NCBI RefSeq assembly: GCF_001421515.1
Contig: NZ_LMKM01000021.1
Coordinates: forward strand, 1-33,319
Direction: 5' to 3'
DNA length: 33,319 nt
From: Pedobacter sp. Leaf216
GTDB lineage: Bacteria > Bacteroidota > Bacteroidia > Sphingobacteriales > Sphingobacteriaceae
Shown here: positions 1 to 9,058 of the stretch, piece after piece
How positions within the stretch are numbered: position 1 is the stretch's first letter
Layout: each line of letters begins with the position of its first letter
Translations under genes and position numbers: made by a program
The notes under the pieces: generated by a model
The model's database searches: none
Seen by the model: the letters and a program-made list of their open reading frames with translations, nothing else
What the model was told of the DNA's origin: nothing

Positions 1-224
1 ATCAAGCATTGAACTTCAAATCTCCTGTAGATTTATTACAGGAAATTTGAGGACAAAATTATACTTTTGAATGGTCTGAAAAACAGGGGAGCTTACAGGG
101 ATAACCAATGAAATAAAACCGTTTTTATTCGATGGCAAGGCCCAGCGTGAGGACATTTACATTCCTATTGACAGGGTTGGCCTACGTTTTGGGCATTAGC
201 ATGGTCAAGTCGAAATTTATATCT
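1..224. other. gene-free left edge with a possible coding remnant
   Basis: No complete gene is visible. On the plus strand an open stretch runs from about 80 to the TAG at 197-199. It has no start codon of its own and is preceded by a TGA at 77-79. Its translation looks protein-like (ending ...IYIPIDRVGLRFGH), so it may be the tail of a decayed or frameshifted gene entering from outside the window. I do not recognise the family. Confidence 0.25.
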
Positions 225-1133
225 CTATTTATTTTGTCTTAAACCAAGCATTGCTTTTTTCACGTCGTTAAGCTGGTATTTCTCTTCATTGATTTTTCTG
301 ATCACATAATTCAACAGTACGTCTATATGATGTGCCTTTTCTATACATTGTTCATCGGTAAATTCGTGTATACCGCCAGAAAGCTGTTCATATAACAGCC
401 TAACCGGATTATCGCCAAGTTCTTTTAGTGAGGACGGAAGATGTTTGTTTACGACATCTATAAGTTTCGACATCTGAAAATCTACCTTAAAGGAATCATA
501 GGCCGTTTTAACATATTCAGCACCATCAAAATCAAGCTCTGCAATATCATGAACTATCCTTTTGATCTCATTTTCTATTACCCTCCTCAAATAAGCATAA
601 GCACCAATCCCGTAGCTTATGGACAAACAGATCAGCGCTTTTTTGTAATTGGACTGATCTTCGTCGTTGAGGTATTTCTTTAGCGTAGGGTTAAGCCCAA
701 TTTCATAGGATGGGAACTGGCCAATTTTCTGGATGGTAATTGTCATTCCCTCTTTGCGTCTATTCTATTCCTTATCAGAAGTGCTTCTGATCAAAAAATC
801 AATCTTTGCTTTGCATGATTGACAAACTCCTTGAACATGGACCTTAAGGTCCAATCTCCCCGTTTTTGCATCAAAGCTATAAGGCAATTCGTCAGCATTG
901 CTCATAGTGAGCATAGAAAGTCTGGGGTATGCACTTTCAATCAGGTCAGTCTTAAAGGTCTGGTCGGTTTGTTCTTCCGGGCAAAGAAACCTGAAAGGTT
1001 TATTCTTAAAACCAAAAACGTCAACATAGGCCGTATTGTCAAATACTTTTAGGTCTTCTACTGCCTTTATTTTATAGTATAACGGTTTGTTGGTCAAAAA
1101 ATCCGCGAATACCTGATCTGATATCTTATTCAT
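225..1133 (-). pseudogene. hypothetical protein split by an in-frame TAG
   Basis: Two minus-strand reading segments (1133-765 and 746-225) lie in the same frame and are separated only by a TAG at 767-765. Between the TAG and the downstream ATG the frame stays open, so they read as one protein of about 302 residues. The N-terminal part has Cys95 in a lone CPEEQ-like context near residue 51 and a CQSC pair near its end, which could form a zinc-binding element. The C-terminal part contains an SYGIGAYAYLRRVIE-type segment and a helical tail, which I recall from a widespread uncharacterised family with HEPN/DUF4145-like character. The domain boundary falling at the stop argues for one broken gene rather than two genes. 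Readthrough or a sequencing error are alternatives. The function is unknown, and the setting beside SIR2 and DUF4238 genes fits a defence island. Confidence 0.6.
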
Positions 1134-1174
1134 CCAACTGTTTTTTTTCGGTAAGCATTAATTAAAATGCTAAA

Positions 1175-1804
1175 CTAACAAACATATATGACCCAACCTA
1201 ACCAATATCTATAGTTAGGTGCAAACACAGGGGCTTCTATTTCACTTAGAAATACCTTCGATCTTTTTGGCAGCAAATTTCTCAACAATCCCAAATACCT
1301 AGTCAAGGCCAAGCCCTTCGGGTTTGCTATTGATTCCAGGGTATAATATTGTATATATAACTTGAGATCACTTAACGTGTCAATCAGTTTATCTAAAACT
1401 TTAGGAGAAGGGAATTGTAAATTATCAACCATAGGAATTGAGGAGGCTATACTCATACCATATTCCAGAATGATTTCCGCAACACCCCCATCACCCTTGT
1501 CTGTTTGATTATGCAGGTGGTTGGTAGATAATGCACCGAGCAGTTCTATATTATCATAATTCCGAAAAATCTCATAAGCTTCTGCTATTTTAGCAGTAAT
1601 TGTAGCTAATACTTCTGTGACGCCAAGCTTGATGTTTTCCAAAATTGGGCATGTTCGGCAGCACTTCGCCTGTTATGAGTATATACAAGTATTACCTTGC
1701 CGTACGATTTTGAGGCCGTTAAAATGAGTAACCTGTCTGTCTGGATGAATGGAAGAGCTTCTTTTGGACTTGTTTTTTTTCTTTCTTCCTTTACCGACTG
1801 GCAT
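1175..1804 (-). pseudogene. unrecognised protein, probably split by an in-frame TAA
   Basis: A lysine-rich start (MPVGKGRKKKNK...) begins at 1804, only 6 bases after the stop of the upstream DUF6650 gene, which is operon-like spacing. After 43 codons the frame meets TAA at 1675-1673 and then stays open to the stop at 1175. The downstream part alone would have to start at a TTG (1642). Read through, it is a protein of about 209 residues with no family I recognise. The C-terminal part is helical with a hydrophobic end (YRYWLGWVIYVC). An alternative overlapping frame starts with an ATG at 1824 and gives 72 residues. It overlaps both neighbours and I consider it less likely. Whether this is one broken gene or two small ones is not settled from sequence alone. 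Confidence 0.4.
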
Positions 1805-1810
1805 AGGCTA

Positions 1811-2314
1811 TCAGGAAATTTCAAGATTTTCGACTGGTAATATGCATATCAGGTCATCTTCAATTTCCAAACCGTGCATGATTACAAGTTTAGCGATCAA
1901 CATTCCCATAATTCCGCGAAATATGCCAAGCTGACTAAAAAATACAATTTGGTCAAATGGTCCGAAACTGCCGCCGTTATTTTCATCAAATTGATAATTA
2001 TGCGCACCAGTATCCATAACTCTTTTACCTGCGCTTCTCATGCCTCGTAAAATTCCATCCAGTTCGGAACCCCTATCAACTTCATCTAATTGAATAGTTA
2101 AAAAGTCTCGAATCTGTATTACCGATTTCATACAATGGTTCGGATTTTCCAATTCATAAGAATTGAACAATACCCTTTTGTTTTCAAGGAAGTTTATAAC
2201 CTTCCTCGCAATTTCTATATCTGGTTTTACAGGTGCCCAGGAGATACCAAAAAAAGGAAAACTGATACCGGTAATTTTACCTGCTAATTCCTCGTAAGTC
2301 ATAGTTGTAGTCAA
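1811..2314 (-). CDS. DUF6650 family protein
   Basis: A 167-residue protein with the N-terminal pattern GKITGISFPFFGISW followed by a helical segment (EIARKVINFLENKRVLF) and ESV-like IRDFLT. I associate this pattern with DUF6650, an uncharacterised family. A glycine-rich middle (NNGGSFGPFDQ) leads to a hydrophobic helix (LGIFRGIMGMLIAKLVIMHGL) and an acidic end. The length fits a complete member. It heads the minus-strand group with the two decayed genes that follow it, and it is divergent from the SIR2 gene at 2477, leaving a 162-base gap for both promoters. No enzymatic residues are obvious and the function is unknown. Confidence 0.65.
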   Translation of the reverse strand: MTTTMTYEELAGKITGISFPFFGISWAPVKPDIEIARKVINFLENKRVLFNSYELENPNHCMKSVIQIRDFLTIQLDEVDRGSELDGILRGMRSAGKRVMDTGAHNYQFDENNGGSFGPFDQIVFFSQLGIFRGIMGMLIAKLVIMHGLEIEDDLICILPVENLEIS

Positions 2315-2476
2315 AGTTTGATTATAATTATATAAAGATACTCATAAACTCACCTTTACAATTAATTCTCAAACAAACTCCAAACGACCGCATGTTTTTC
2401 CTTGTCAATTATAGTGATTGTAGTCAAAACATATCCCATATCTATAATTATAAGCATGTATTTGTTACCTTCACCT

Positions 2477-3790
2477 ATGACCAAAAGCAGAAATGTTATA
2501 TTATTTGGAGCAGGTGCCGTATTGGACTGGAGAGCACCAAGTACAGCAAAATTAACTGAAATGGTTAGAAACTCTGGTTTCCTTTCCTCAGATGGGCAAA
2601 CAAGAATAACAGAATTTATCTATCAGCATCTGCACAAAGATGCAGGCTACCCAGACGACGAAATCAATTTTGAAACGATTATTAATGTTATCGAAGAACT
2701 AGTTGTTTATTATTCCGAGCATGGCCGCAAAAAGAAATTACCTGCTTTAATCAAAGGGTTTTTCTCGCCCACATTTGAAAATGAACTGTTAAACTTTGCA
2801 ATTGAAGGAGATGCTTCAAAACGCTTTAAGTTGGAAATCCCCAAAGGAGTTAGATCCGAGTATGCCGCTACATCAAATGGCGAAGAAACTCCCGCGCAAT
2901 TTTTTCTACAACAATTAATTGCGCATTTATTGACTGATATTGTTGCCTTAATTTCAAGTTATTCATATCATTCATTAGGAAAGTCGGAAGTGATAACTGA
3001 AGAAAACAAAGAGCTGAATGAAATCTTTGCCAAATGGATCGAACATATAAATGGTGAAAACATTTTAAGAATGTTTACTCTAAACTATGACCGAAATTTT
3101 AAAATAATATTAGAGAACGGTATGACGTCCTATAAGATATTTGAAGGTTTTGAATGTGGTCATGCAGTTGACTATGGTGCACGGCTAATACCAGACATAC
3201 AAAAGATTTTGACGGACACGGATTCAAATGTTCACTATAACTTGCACGGATGTGCTTTTTGGGGCATTGAAGCCAGGAATGGAAGTCGGCTTTCCACGCC
3301 TCAATTTATATTAACAGCAGCCCCAGTTTTACCAGTTAATTTTTATGAACATTCTACTTTTCAAAGCGAAAAAGGTAAGACAATAATGCTTACCAATATC
3401 ATCACAGGCTATCAAAAGACTCAAAAAGGTATTTTTGCACCTTTCAGGCAAATGCAGGCAACTTTCGATAAAGATTGCTGCATAGCCGACACCATTTATA
3501 TTGTTGGTTATTCATTTGGAGATGAGCATATAAATATGACGATAAGAATAGCACTATTATATAACCCAAAGGTGAAGTTTGTAATTATCGACCCGTCCTT
3601 TACAAAAAATGATTTTGATCTTGATGTGGCACTAAAGATATTTTCCTATTTAAACAATATGAATTTGATGCAGCCACGAACCATCGGGGATAATGTTCAT
3701 AGTTTCTTTAATGGACGAGTAATCGTCCACACAAAAAAATTTAGTGAATATATGAAATCAAGTCTCGGCAATCCATTTGAAATTATTTAG
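2477..3790 (+). CDS. SIR2-domain protein (first of three)
   Basis: A predicted NAD-binding SIR2-like protein of 437 residues. I chose the ATG at 2477 because the Rossmann glycine motif ILFGAGAVLDW follows at once (residues 8-18); an in-frame ATG 75 bases upstream would only add a hydrophobic leader. The other SIR2 signatures are TLNYD (N203, D205), NLHG (H257) and VGYSFGDEH (343-351). Asn and His at these points are the usual NAD-hydrolysis residues of bacterial defence SIR2 domains. A helical insert of about 170 residues separates the glycine motif from NYD. No separate sensor domain is recognised. Its stop overlaps the stop of the convergent DUF4238 gene by four bases. A role in abortive-infection-type NAD+ depletion is inferred from family and context. 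Confidence 0.85.
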   Translation: MTKSRNVILFGAGAVLDWRAPSTAKLTEMVRNSGFLSSDGQTRITEFIYQHLHKDAGYPDDEINFETIINVIEELVVYYSEHGRKKKLPALIKGFFSPTFENELLNFAIEGDASKRFKLEIPKGVRSEYAATSNGEETPAQFFLQQLIAHLLTDIVALISSYSYHSLGKSEVITEENKELNEIFAKWIEHINGENILRMFTLNYDRNFKIILENGMTSYKIFEGFECGHAVDYGARLIPDIQKILTDTDSNVHYNLHGCAFWGIEARNGSRLSTPQFILTAAPVLPVNFYEHSTFQSEKGKTIMLTNIITGYQKTQKGIFAPFRQMQATFDKDCCIADTIYIVGYSFGDEHINMTIRIALLYNPKVKFVIIDPSFTKNDFDLDVALKIFSYLNNMNLMQPRTIGDNVHSFFNGRVIVHTKKFSEYMKSSLGNPFEII

Positions 3791-4755
3791 GCTGATTCAG
3801 TTTTAATATTTATTCTTTCAGCCATTTCCTCGATTAAATTTTTACTGGCAGAAAATAAGTACTTAGTTATATAATAAGTTTGTGCTTGATTGATCTTTTC
3901 CACGAAGCTTGGGGGTACTTTAGTGAATGTTAGTAGCTTCTGGCTTCTATCTCCAACAAAATCTTGATCAAAGATAACTGTCGCAATGCCCAAACAAAGG
4001 GAAGACGTTAGGGGCATGAAAAACATTATATTTTCAGCAAATTTAGTGTTATGCACTTTATCACTATCATCAACTGAAGCGCCAGGATTGTCAGTAGTAA
4101 TGAATTGATTATTTGATTCAAAGATCATCCACTGGTATTTGAAGAGCCTATTGATAATTTGCAGATGTATGCCTGAAACCGCCTTGTTTTGTCCAATGAG
4201 GGTAGTAATGTGTGAATTCTTTGCATAGTTGTCATTTGTCATCAATTCTTCCCGCACTCTGTCCATTGTATCCAACATTTCTTCATTAGTGATATTTAAG
4301 AAAGCCGATACATCTACATTCTCAAGCTCTTTCCTATATCCATTAAACAGCTTATCAATCACACGTTCTTTTTTGTCCTCAATTGCCGTCTTTCTGAAAT
4401 GCTGATTACGCATCTTTATATCTATGATGGCATAGAGAAAAAGGAACGCATCAGAAAATGATAAAGAAGTTGTTTTACTTTTAATTTGTGTCAATAACCT
4501 GGGGTACTCTCTTTCATATTTGTGAAACTGATTCTCAACGTGAAAGGGATCTAAATCTTCTAAGTCTTTAAATCTTTCCTTTAGTTCGTCCTTTATAGTA
4601 TAGAAATCGGGTATCTTACAAACCTCAACAGGAAATTTAGGCTCGTCAAATACCTTCTTTTTATATTTAAGATAGTCCAAATTAAGAGTATGTAATTTTC
4701 CGTCATCATTACAAAACTCCTTTAAATAACATTGTGGCAGAAAGTGTTGCTTCAT
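3787..4755 (-). CDS. DUF4238 family protein
   Basis: A 322-residue protein with the hallmark DUF4238 start QHFLPQCYLKEFC (residues 3-15), and the later conserved blocks FITTDNPG (218-225) and a FMPLTSSLCLGI-type strand (246 onward). The centre is helical and charged. The biochemical role of the family is not established; members recur in bacterial defence neighbourhoods. It converges on the SIR2 gene, sharing four bases at the 3' ends (3787-3790), so the two are not in one operon but may regulate each other by antisense overlap. The start at 4755 places the conserved motif at the very N-terminus, as in other members. Confidence 0.85.
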   Translation of the reverse strand: MKQHFLPQCYLKEFCNDDGKLHTLNLDYLKYKKKVFDEPKFPVEVCKIPDFYTIKDELKERFKDLEDLDPFHVENQFHKYEREYPRLLTQIKSKTTSLSFSDAFLFLYAIIDIKMRNQHFRKTAIEDKKERVIDKLFNGYRKELENVDVSAFLNITNEEMLDTMDRVREELMTNDNYAKNSHITTLIGQNKAVSGIHLQIINRLFKYQWMIFESNNQFITTDNPGASVDDSDKVHNTKFAENIMFFMPLTSSLCLGIATVIFDQDFVGDRSQKLLTFTKVPPSFVEKINQAQTYYITKYLFSASKNLIEEMAERINIKTESA

Positions 4756-5751
4756 TAATATATCTGTAAGTCCGCACTAAACATACCTTGACATGGTTAG
4801 CGATATTTACAAGATACTATAAAAACCACGAAAATAACCCCAAATGGTAAAGGTGGTTTCCGTAACTGGAAAAACCAAATTGGATTGACCCCTTCTCACC
4901 GGAAATAAATTTGTTGTCAATTGCTGCTTGCCTGTGTTTTAGTAAATTGGCGAGAAGTGGTCAAGTGGCTTGGTTTGTCCACCTACATGGGGAATATGTA
5001 CTTTTGGATTTCTGGGTAAGTAGGTAAGGCCCCTGCCGTCAGGAAAATCGAAATGTGATAGCTGCATACTAAAAGTACAAATAATAGAAATTTGCCGTTA
5101 TAGGCTTCTTATTTGAACAACTGGGTAAAAAGCAAGACTGGATTAATGCCATCCATGCAGACCGCCTGCCCTAAACAATGTATCGGACTTGAATTCCTGG
5201 TATAATTAGGATGCAAATATGTATGGTATTCAGCCGATCCCGCAAAACTACCTTCTTGATTAGGAGGGGAAAATTTTAGCAGTTACATTCGGGGTGAAGA
5301 ATTCCAGAAAAAGCTTGCAGAAATTCTACCTACAACAGGGCCTCAAAATTTTGATGCTCTGCTATTCAACCTTTGTACTCAAAACTAAATTTGTATTAAG
5401 CGCTAACGATATTGATTTTTTTTATTTTCATCGCTGCATAGTTTATTTTAGCGTTACTTATGTAGGAGAAAAAACAAAAGTTTAATAAAAATATTTATTG
5501 TTTTTTTATTTGATATTTTTTTTCCAATTTAGTGCGGACGAATATTAGAAGCCTTCGCATAGGTTGGAAGTAACGCTCTTATCAAATGTTCTATTCGTCT
5601 GACAACTAATAGATTTTTTTTTCATTCGCAGAGTTTGAGTTATTTATTTGAAACCAAATAATCTAAACCTTGTTTTTTTTTAAAACTTTTTAACATTTTT
5701 TTTAATTACTGCGTAAGTAACTCATTTTTAAAAAATTAAACGACATTTATT
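4756..5751. other. 1-kb gene-free stretch with decayed mobile DNA and an AT-rich leader
   Basis: No convincing gene lies here. The first part holds the IS-end-like repeats listed separately (4872-4982). A 28-codon open stretch at about 5097-5175 ends at TAA and reads like the tail of a lost gene (IGFLFEQLGKKQDW). From about 5400 to 5751 the DNA is strongly T- and A-rich with many T runs, leading into the promoter of the four-gene operon. A 63-codon reading frame at 5294-5485 looks like chance. Confidence 0.5.
4872..4982. repeat. inverted pair of IS-end-like motifs
   Basis: Plus-strand 4872-4895 and the reverse complement of 4976-4953 share the pattern AAACCAA-N(5-6)-TTGACC-N-CTT and continue into TCTC(A/G)CC. 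The arms are about 28 bases long and imperfect. A third copy of the same motif occurs at 9983-10011. Multiple short copies near an end are typical of some insertion sequences, but no transposase remains nearby, so the family cannot be named. Confidence 0.5.
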
Positions 5752-5781
5752 TTGTTAGTAATAAAAATGATTCTATCTTTG
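5752..5781 (+). promoter_or_regulatory. Bacteroidota sigma-A promoter of the four-gene operon
   Basis: TTG at 5752-5754, a spacer of 19 bases, then TATCTTTG at 5774-5781. This matches the Bacteroidota consensus TTG-N17..23-TAnnTTTG exactly and lies 21 bases before the ATG at 5803, predicting a very short leader. Confidence 0.8.
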
Positions 5782-5802
5782 CAGTCCTGTTTTTAAAAAC
5801 AT

Positions 5803-6039
5803 ATGCCTACTAAAAAACAACTTCATTTCGTTTGGGAAACACAGTTTGAATCATTCGGTGGTTCGGGGCAACCTAAGCAGCATCACGAAGGGAGTGCGGC
5901 AGATAATGGCTTGGCTGCGCAAAAAACTACGGACATTCCGATGGTTAAGCGCGGGCCGTTTAAAAGAGCAGATAGGAAAAAAATTGGTGAAGTAAGTTGG
6001 AGAGACAATAATCTGCATTTACTGCCGGTTAAAAAGTGA
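5803..6039 (+). CDS. small basic protein, first gene of the HEXXH-SIR2 operon
   Basis: A 78-residue protein that I do not recognise. The N-terminal half is polar and low in structure (GGSGQPKQHHEGSAADNG). The C-terminal half is basic (VKRGPFKRADRKKIGEVSW), which could suit nucleic acid binding or an interaction tail. It begins right after a strong promoter, and its TGA overlaps the GTG start of the next gene by four bases, so the two should be translationally coupled. The conserved-looking coupling is the main reason to call it real. It could be a regulator, an antitoxin-like partner or a structural subunit; nothing in the sequence decides. Confidence 0.65.
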   Translation: MPTKKQLHFVWETQFESFGGSGQPKQHHEGSAADNGLAAQKTTDIPMVKRGPFKRADRKKIGEVSWRDNNLHLLPVKK

Positions 6040-8264
6040 TTCCAATTTTCAGATTATTCCTTACTGTAGAAGGAGAGAATGATGCCTATCCAAATTATAA
6101 CAGTGCTGTTGTTCACCTCACTGATGAGGATCCTGCTGAATTAAGTTACCAAAATTTATTTATTTCAAGTCCGCTGTTCAGCCCATATACTGACGGAACA
6201 GCTTTGAGGCCTGTTTTAAGAGATGGGACTGAAATAACTTTTTTAATGGTTCCAGAGGTATATCCTACCATACATAACCTCCTTCTGGAATTTTCTATAA
6301 CTAATGAGCTTTGGTTTACAATAGGTTTGGCTAATATTGTGATTATTGATGAGCTTTCTTGTGGTTTAGCTCAAAAGATTATTGATTATCTTGAGTCGCT
6401 GAAGAACATCACTGCGTATGAGCGTTGGTCTATAGCTGGCAAGCGATTGGATAATTCTAAGACTTCAAGGGTCAAGAATTTTTGTACTTCTACAAGTGTG
6501 CATCACAGCGGCATTAAGATATCAGCTTTATTGCCCTTATATTTGAAATTTGCGGTTTCTGAGTTTATTGTTTCTGTTGATAAGCTCTTAACTGCTTCTA
6601 AAAAGTTTACACCTCACTATTTCGATAACCATAAAAGTACTATAAGTGCTGCATCTGACCTTATTTCTGATTTGTCTTTTCTTCATGGTGATAATATTTT
6701 TACGCCTTCTGAGGCTATATTGAATAATCTGAAAGTAAAGAATATAGATGAAGGTATTGCTGCTGTTAAAAATCCTTTAAATAACAAGATTATTCAGGAT
6801 TTAATTAATGATAGGCATGGGATGATAATTCAATTTAATTCCTCCCTTTCTTATATTTATTCTCAAGCCTACTCTGGTACTTTTCCAATTTTTGATCATA
6901 TTGGTATTGTTAGGCGCCATTCTTTACTTGGCTTGGGAACGGCAATTGGGTCGCTTTATGAGTTGATTAAACAATTAGAAAAGGCATTTTTTCGCCTTCC
7001 CTTTGAGGATTTTAAAACTACGGTGTATTATTCAGCTCCAGTACCTAAAGAATACTTTTCAATAATAGTTGATCCATCTTTTTTTAGTTCTTCATTGTGG
7101 AAGGAAGATGCAATTAAACAAAGTGTTGTGGGTTCTGAGCTTAAAGCAGGTGCTGATTTACCCGATGATTTTTTTCATAGACTTTCTTTTTTTAGTGGTA
7201 GGCTTGGATTCAGGGAATACGAGTTTAGCGCTACTGCTGCCATTCAGGTTATTGTAGAGTCTTACAAGTTGCCTTGGCATATTATTAATTATACACACGA
7301 GATTATTCATAATCATGTACGGTTGATACTCAATCAGCTTATTATCCCGCCTAACAGGTTCAGGGATGAACCATACCTTACAAATTTAAGCAGGTATATT
7401 GGGATTATCACGGAATCTTTTGAGCAAACGAACGTTATTAATGGAAAGCAAATTAGTTATTTTGATTACTTTGTGACCCTCCTAGTTAAGTTTGTGATGA
7501 ATGCCGAAATCTACGGTTCTTTAACAAGTCAGTCGGATTACTCTGAAATTCTAGCTTGCCAAAGCGATCCTGAGCGTAAGATAGGTTTTTATGATTGCAG
7601 CGCTGAGGAACTTAAAGACCAAATTTTATTTTATTATAAGGATATAACTGAAATTTTTGTTCATGTAATTGACTTTTGTTACATCTATAAACAGAAACAT
7701 GATATTTATTTGCTATCAATCTGGACTTCATGGGCGACAATACCCGCAGTTGCAAATGACTTGAAACAATATATACTTCGTACGTTGATTATTTTAGGCT
7801 TATCTGCTGAGGGAAAAGTTTATGTACGTTTTGATAGAGCATTGGCTTTATTTAATCAGTTGCTTAGCAGCTGGCAAGTCGAACGGCCTAATCCTATGTT
7901 TGATAAGATTATCATTCTGCTCAAAGACACGGTTGCTATTGAGGATTTAAAATACAGGTTTTATAATTGTACGATTGTTGGGGATTTGGTTTATAATTAT
8001 TTTGTAGGTAAATTGGAAACACTACTTGATAATAATGACCAGAATAACCTCTCAAAGGATAATCTAGATGATGCTGGCAATCCAAATTTATATTATATTA
8101 GTACCAATTCATTTGAGGGCGAGCCAATAGAGAGTAAGGTCAGGTTTTTATTAAATCAATTGAGTAAGGAAGTTTATAGTGCGAGTGAAGATAAAAATGA
8201 TGATTTTATCGAAAAAACGTCCGCTTGGTTATTGTTATCTTTAAGCACATGTAAAACATTATGA
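6036..8264 (+). CDS. large uncharacterised protein with an HEXXH motif
   Basis: A 742-residue protein starting at a GTG that overlaps the previous stop (GTGA). I recognise no named family. The clearest feature is H421-E-I-I-H425 within PWHIINYTHEIIHNHVRLIL, the zinc-binding HEXXH arrangement of gluzincin/metzincin peptidases. A third ligand is not certain; Glu in NAEIYGSL, about 80 residues later, is a candidate. The rest is mixed alpha/beta with long helical stretches on both sides and no signal peptide or clear membrane segment, so a cytoplasmic location is likely. By position it pairs with a 265-residue partner and a SIR2 effector. A protease that either senses or activates, or is itself the effector, is inference. 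A chance HEXXH in a protein this long is possible. Confidence 0.75.
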   Translation: MIPIFRLFLTVEGENDAYPNYNSAVVHLTDEDPAELSYQNLFISSPLFSPYTDGTALRPVLRDGTEITFLMVPEVYPTIHNLLLEFSITNELWFTIGLANIVIIDELSCGLAQKIIDYLESLKNITAYERWSIAGKRLDNSKTSRVKNFCTSTSVHHSGIKISALLPLYLKFAVSEFIVSVDKLLTASKKFTPHYFDNHKSTISAASDLISDLSFLHGDNIFTPSEAILNNLKVKNIDEGIAAVKNPLNNKIIQDLINDRHGMIIQFNSSLSYIYSQAYSGTFPIFDHIGIVRRHSLLGLGTAIGSLYELIKQLEKAFFRLPFEDFKTTVYYSAPVPKEYFSIIVDPSFFSSSLWKEDAIKQSVVGSELKAGADLPDDFFHRLSFFSGRLGFREYEFSATAAIQVIVESYKLPWHIINYTHEIIHNHVRLILNQLIIPPNRFRDEPYLTNLSRYIGIITESFEQTNVINGKQISYFDYFVTLLVKFVMNAEIYGSLTSQSDYSEILACQSDPERKIGFYDCSAEELKDQILFYYKDITEIFVHVIDFCYIYKQKHDIYLLSIWTSWATIPAVANDLKQYILRTLIILGLSAEGKVYVRFDRALALFNQLLSSWQVERPNPMFDKIIILLKDTVAIEDLKYRFYNCTIVGDLVYNYFVGKLETLLDNNDQNNLSKDNLDDAGNPNLYYISTNSFEGEPIESKVRFLLNQLSKEVYSASEDKNDDFIEKTSAWLLLSLSTCKTL

Positions 8265-9058
8265 TTGATTCAGCGCTTTCCAGCTCCCATTTTTATTATT
8301 TAGTTTTTTTAGAATCTGAGCAATTAAATAGTATTGGTGATGTCTTTAATATCTTAAAAGGGAATCAGGATAAAGAAAAAATCCCTTCATCATCGCAGCA
8401 GCTACCTTTTTATCATGTACAGGTTGAAATAGCACGTGCGCTTGGTAGTGAATCGATTTTGTCTTTAAACAGTTCCCGTAGTGATGGCCCTATTAATTTT
8501 TTTTGGTATGATTTTTACATCGGTCAGTTGAGGGGTGTGGAAAAGAAGTTTTTTATTTGTTATCCTTACATTAAGCTTGGTAAATACCTTGACGATTGTT
8601 TAACGGAAGCAAAAATAAAGCGAAAGGTTCTTAAACCTAGTGTTGAGCGGGTTTTAGATTATATGAAGGTTAATGAGCTTGGGTTAAATAAAACTCAAGC
8701 GGAGCAGGAAGGTTTATTAATTGAAATTACAAAGTATTCTGCTGCGGTGAAGGATGACAGTATCAGTAGGGTGAATATTGCTGGTAGCAATCCGTTAAGT
8801 TCCCGGGTTTATGAGTTACTGAGTCAGGACAGTCGAATTGGGATTGAACCTCTCTCTTTAAAATTAAATTGTAGTAAAGATGGCCAAACTCTGGATTTGT
8901 CTTTTGATAAACTTGGAAACTTGAGGTTTTGGTTGAAAAGAGAAAGTGAATCAACAATTAGCCCTATAATGATAACGAGTTTTGAGTATTTCGATGAAAT
9001 TAAGGCTTTTGAAGACAGTTCTTACATTAGCAAATTAACTTTACTGGAAGATGAATAA
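8261..9058 (+). CDS. uncharacterised protein, third gene of the HEXXH-SIR2 operon
   Basis: A 265-residue protein whose ATG overlaps the preceding stop (ATGA) and whose end overlaps the SIR2 gene by eight bases. No family is recognised. The N-terminal half has strand-rich hydrophobic blocks (FYYLVFLES, INFFWYDFYIG, KKFFICYPYIKLGKYL). The middle is helical and charged, and the C-terminal part looks like beta-strands (LDLSFDKLGNLRFWL). No signal peptide or catalytic motif is seen. The fixed place between the HEXXH protein and the SIR2 protein suggests it links them, as an adaptor or sensor. Confidence 0.7.
   Translation: MIDSALSSSHFYYLVFLESEQLNSIGDVFNILKGNQDKEKIPSSSQQLPFYHVQVEIARALGSESILSLNSSRSDGPINFFWYDFYIGQLRGVEKKFFICYPYIKLGKYLDDCLTEAKIKRKVLKPSVERVLDYMKVNELGLNKTQAEQEGLLIEITKYSAAVKDDSISRVNIAGSNPLSSRVYELLSQDSRIGIEPLSLKLNCSKDGQTLDLSFDKLGNLRFWLKRESESTISPIMITSFEYFDEIKAFEDSSYISKLTLLEDE

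Noticed and set aside
1606..1824. 72-codon minus-strand reading frame starting inside the DUF6650 gene
   Set aside because: It overlaps both neighbours, has no recognisable pattern, and the alternative frame from 1804 has better operon spacing and continues into the downstream segment.
2402..2476. Upstream in-frame start for the first SIR2 gene
   Set aside because: It would add a hydrophobic leader before the NAD-binding glycine motif, which in this family sits near the N-terminus.
5294..5485. 63-codon plus-strand frame in the AT-rich gap
   Set aside because: Low-complexity, AT-driven composition and no plausible start signal or family.
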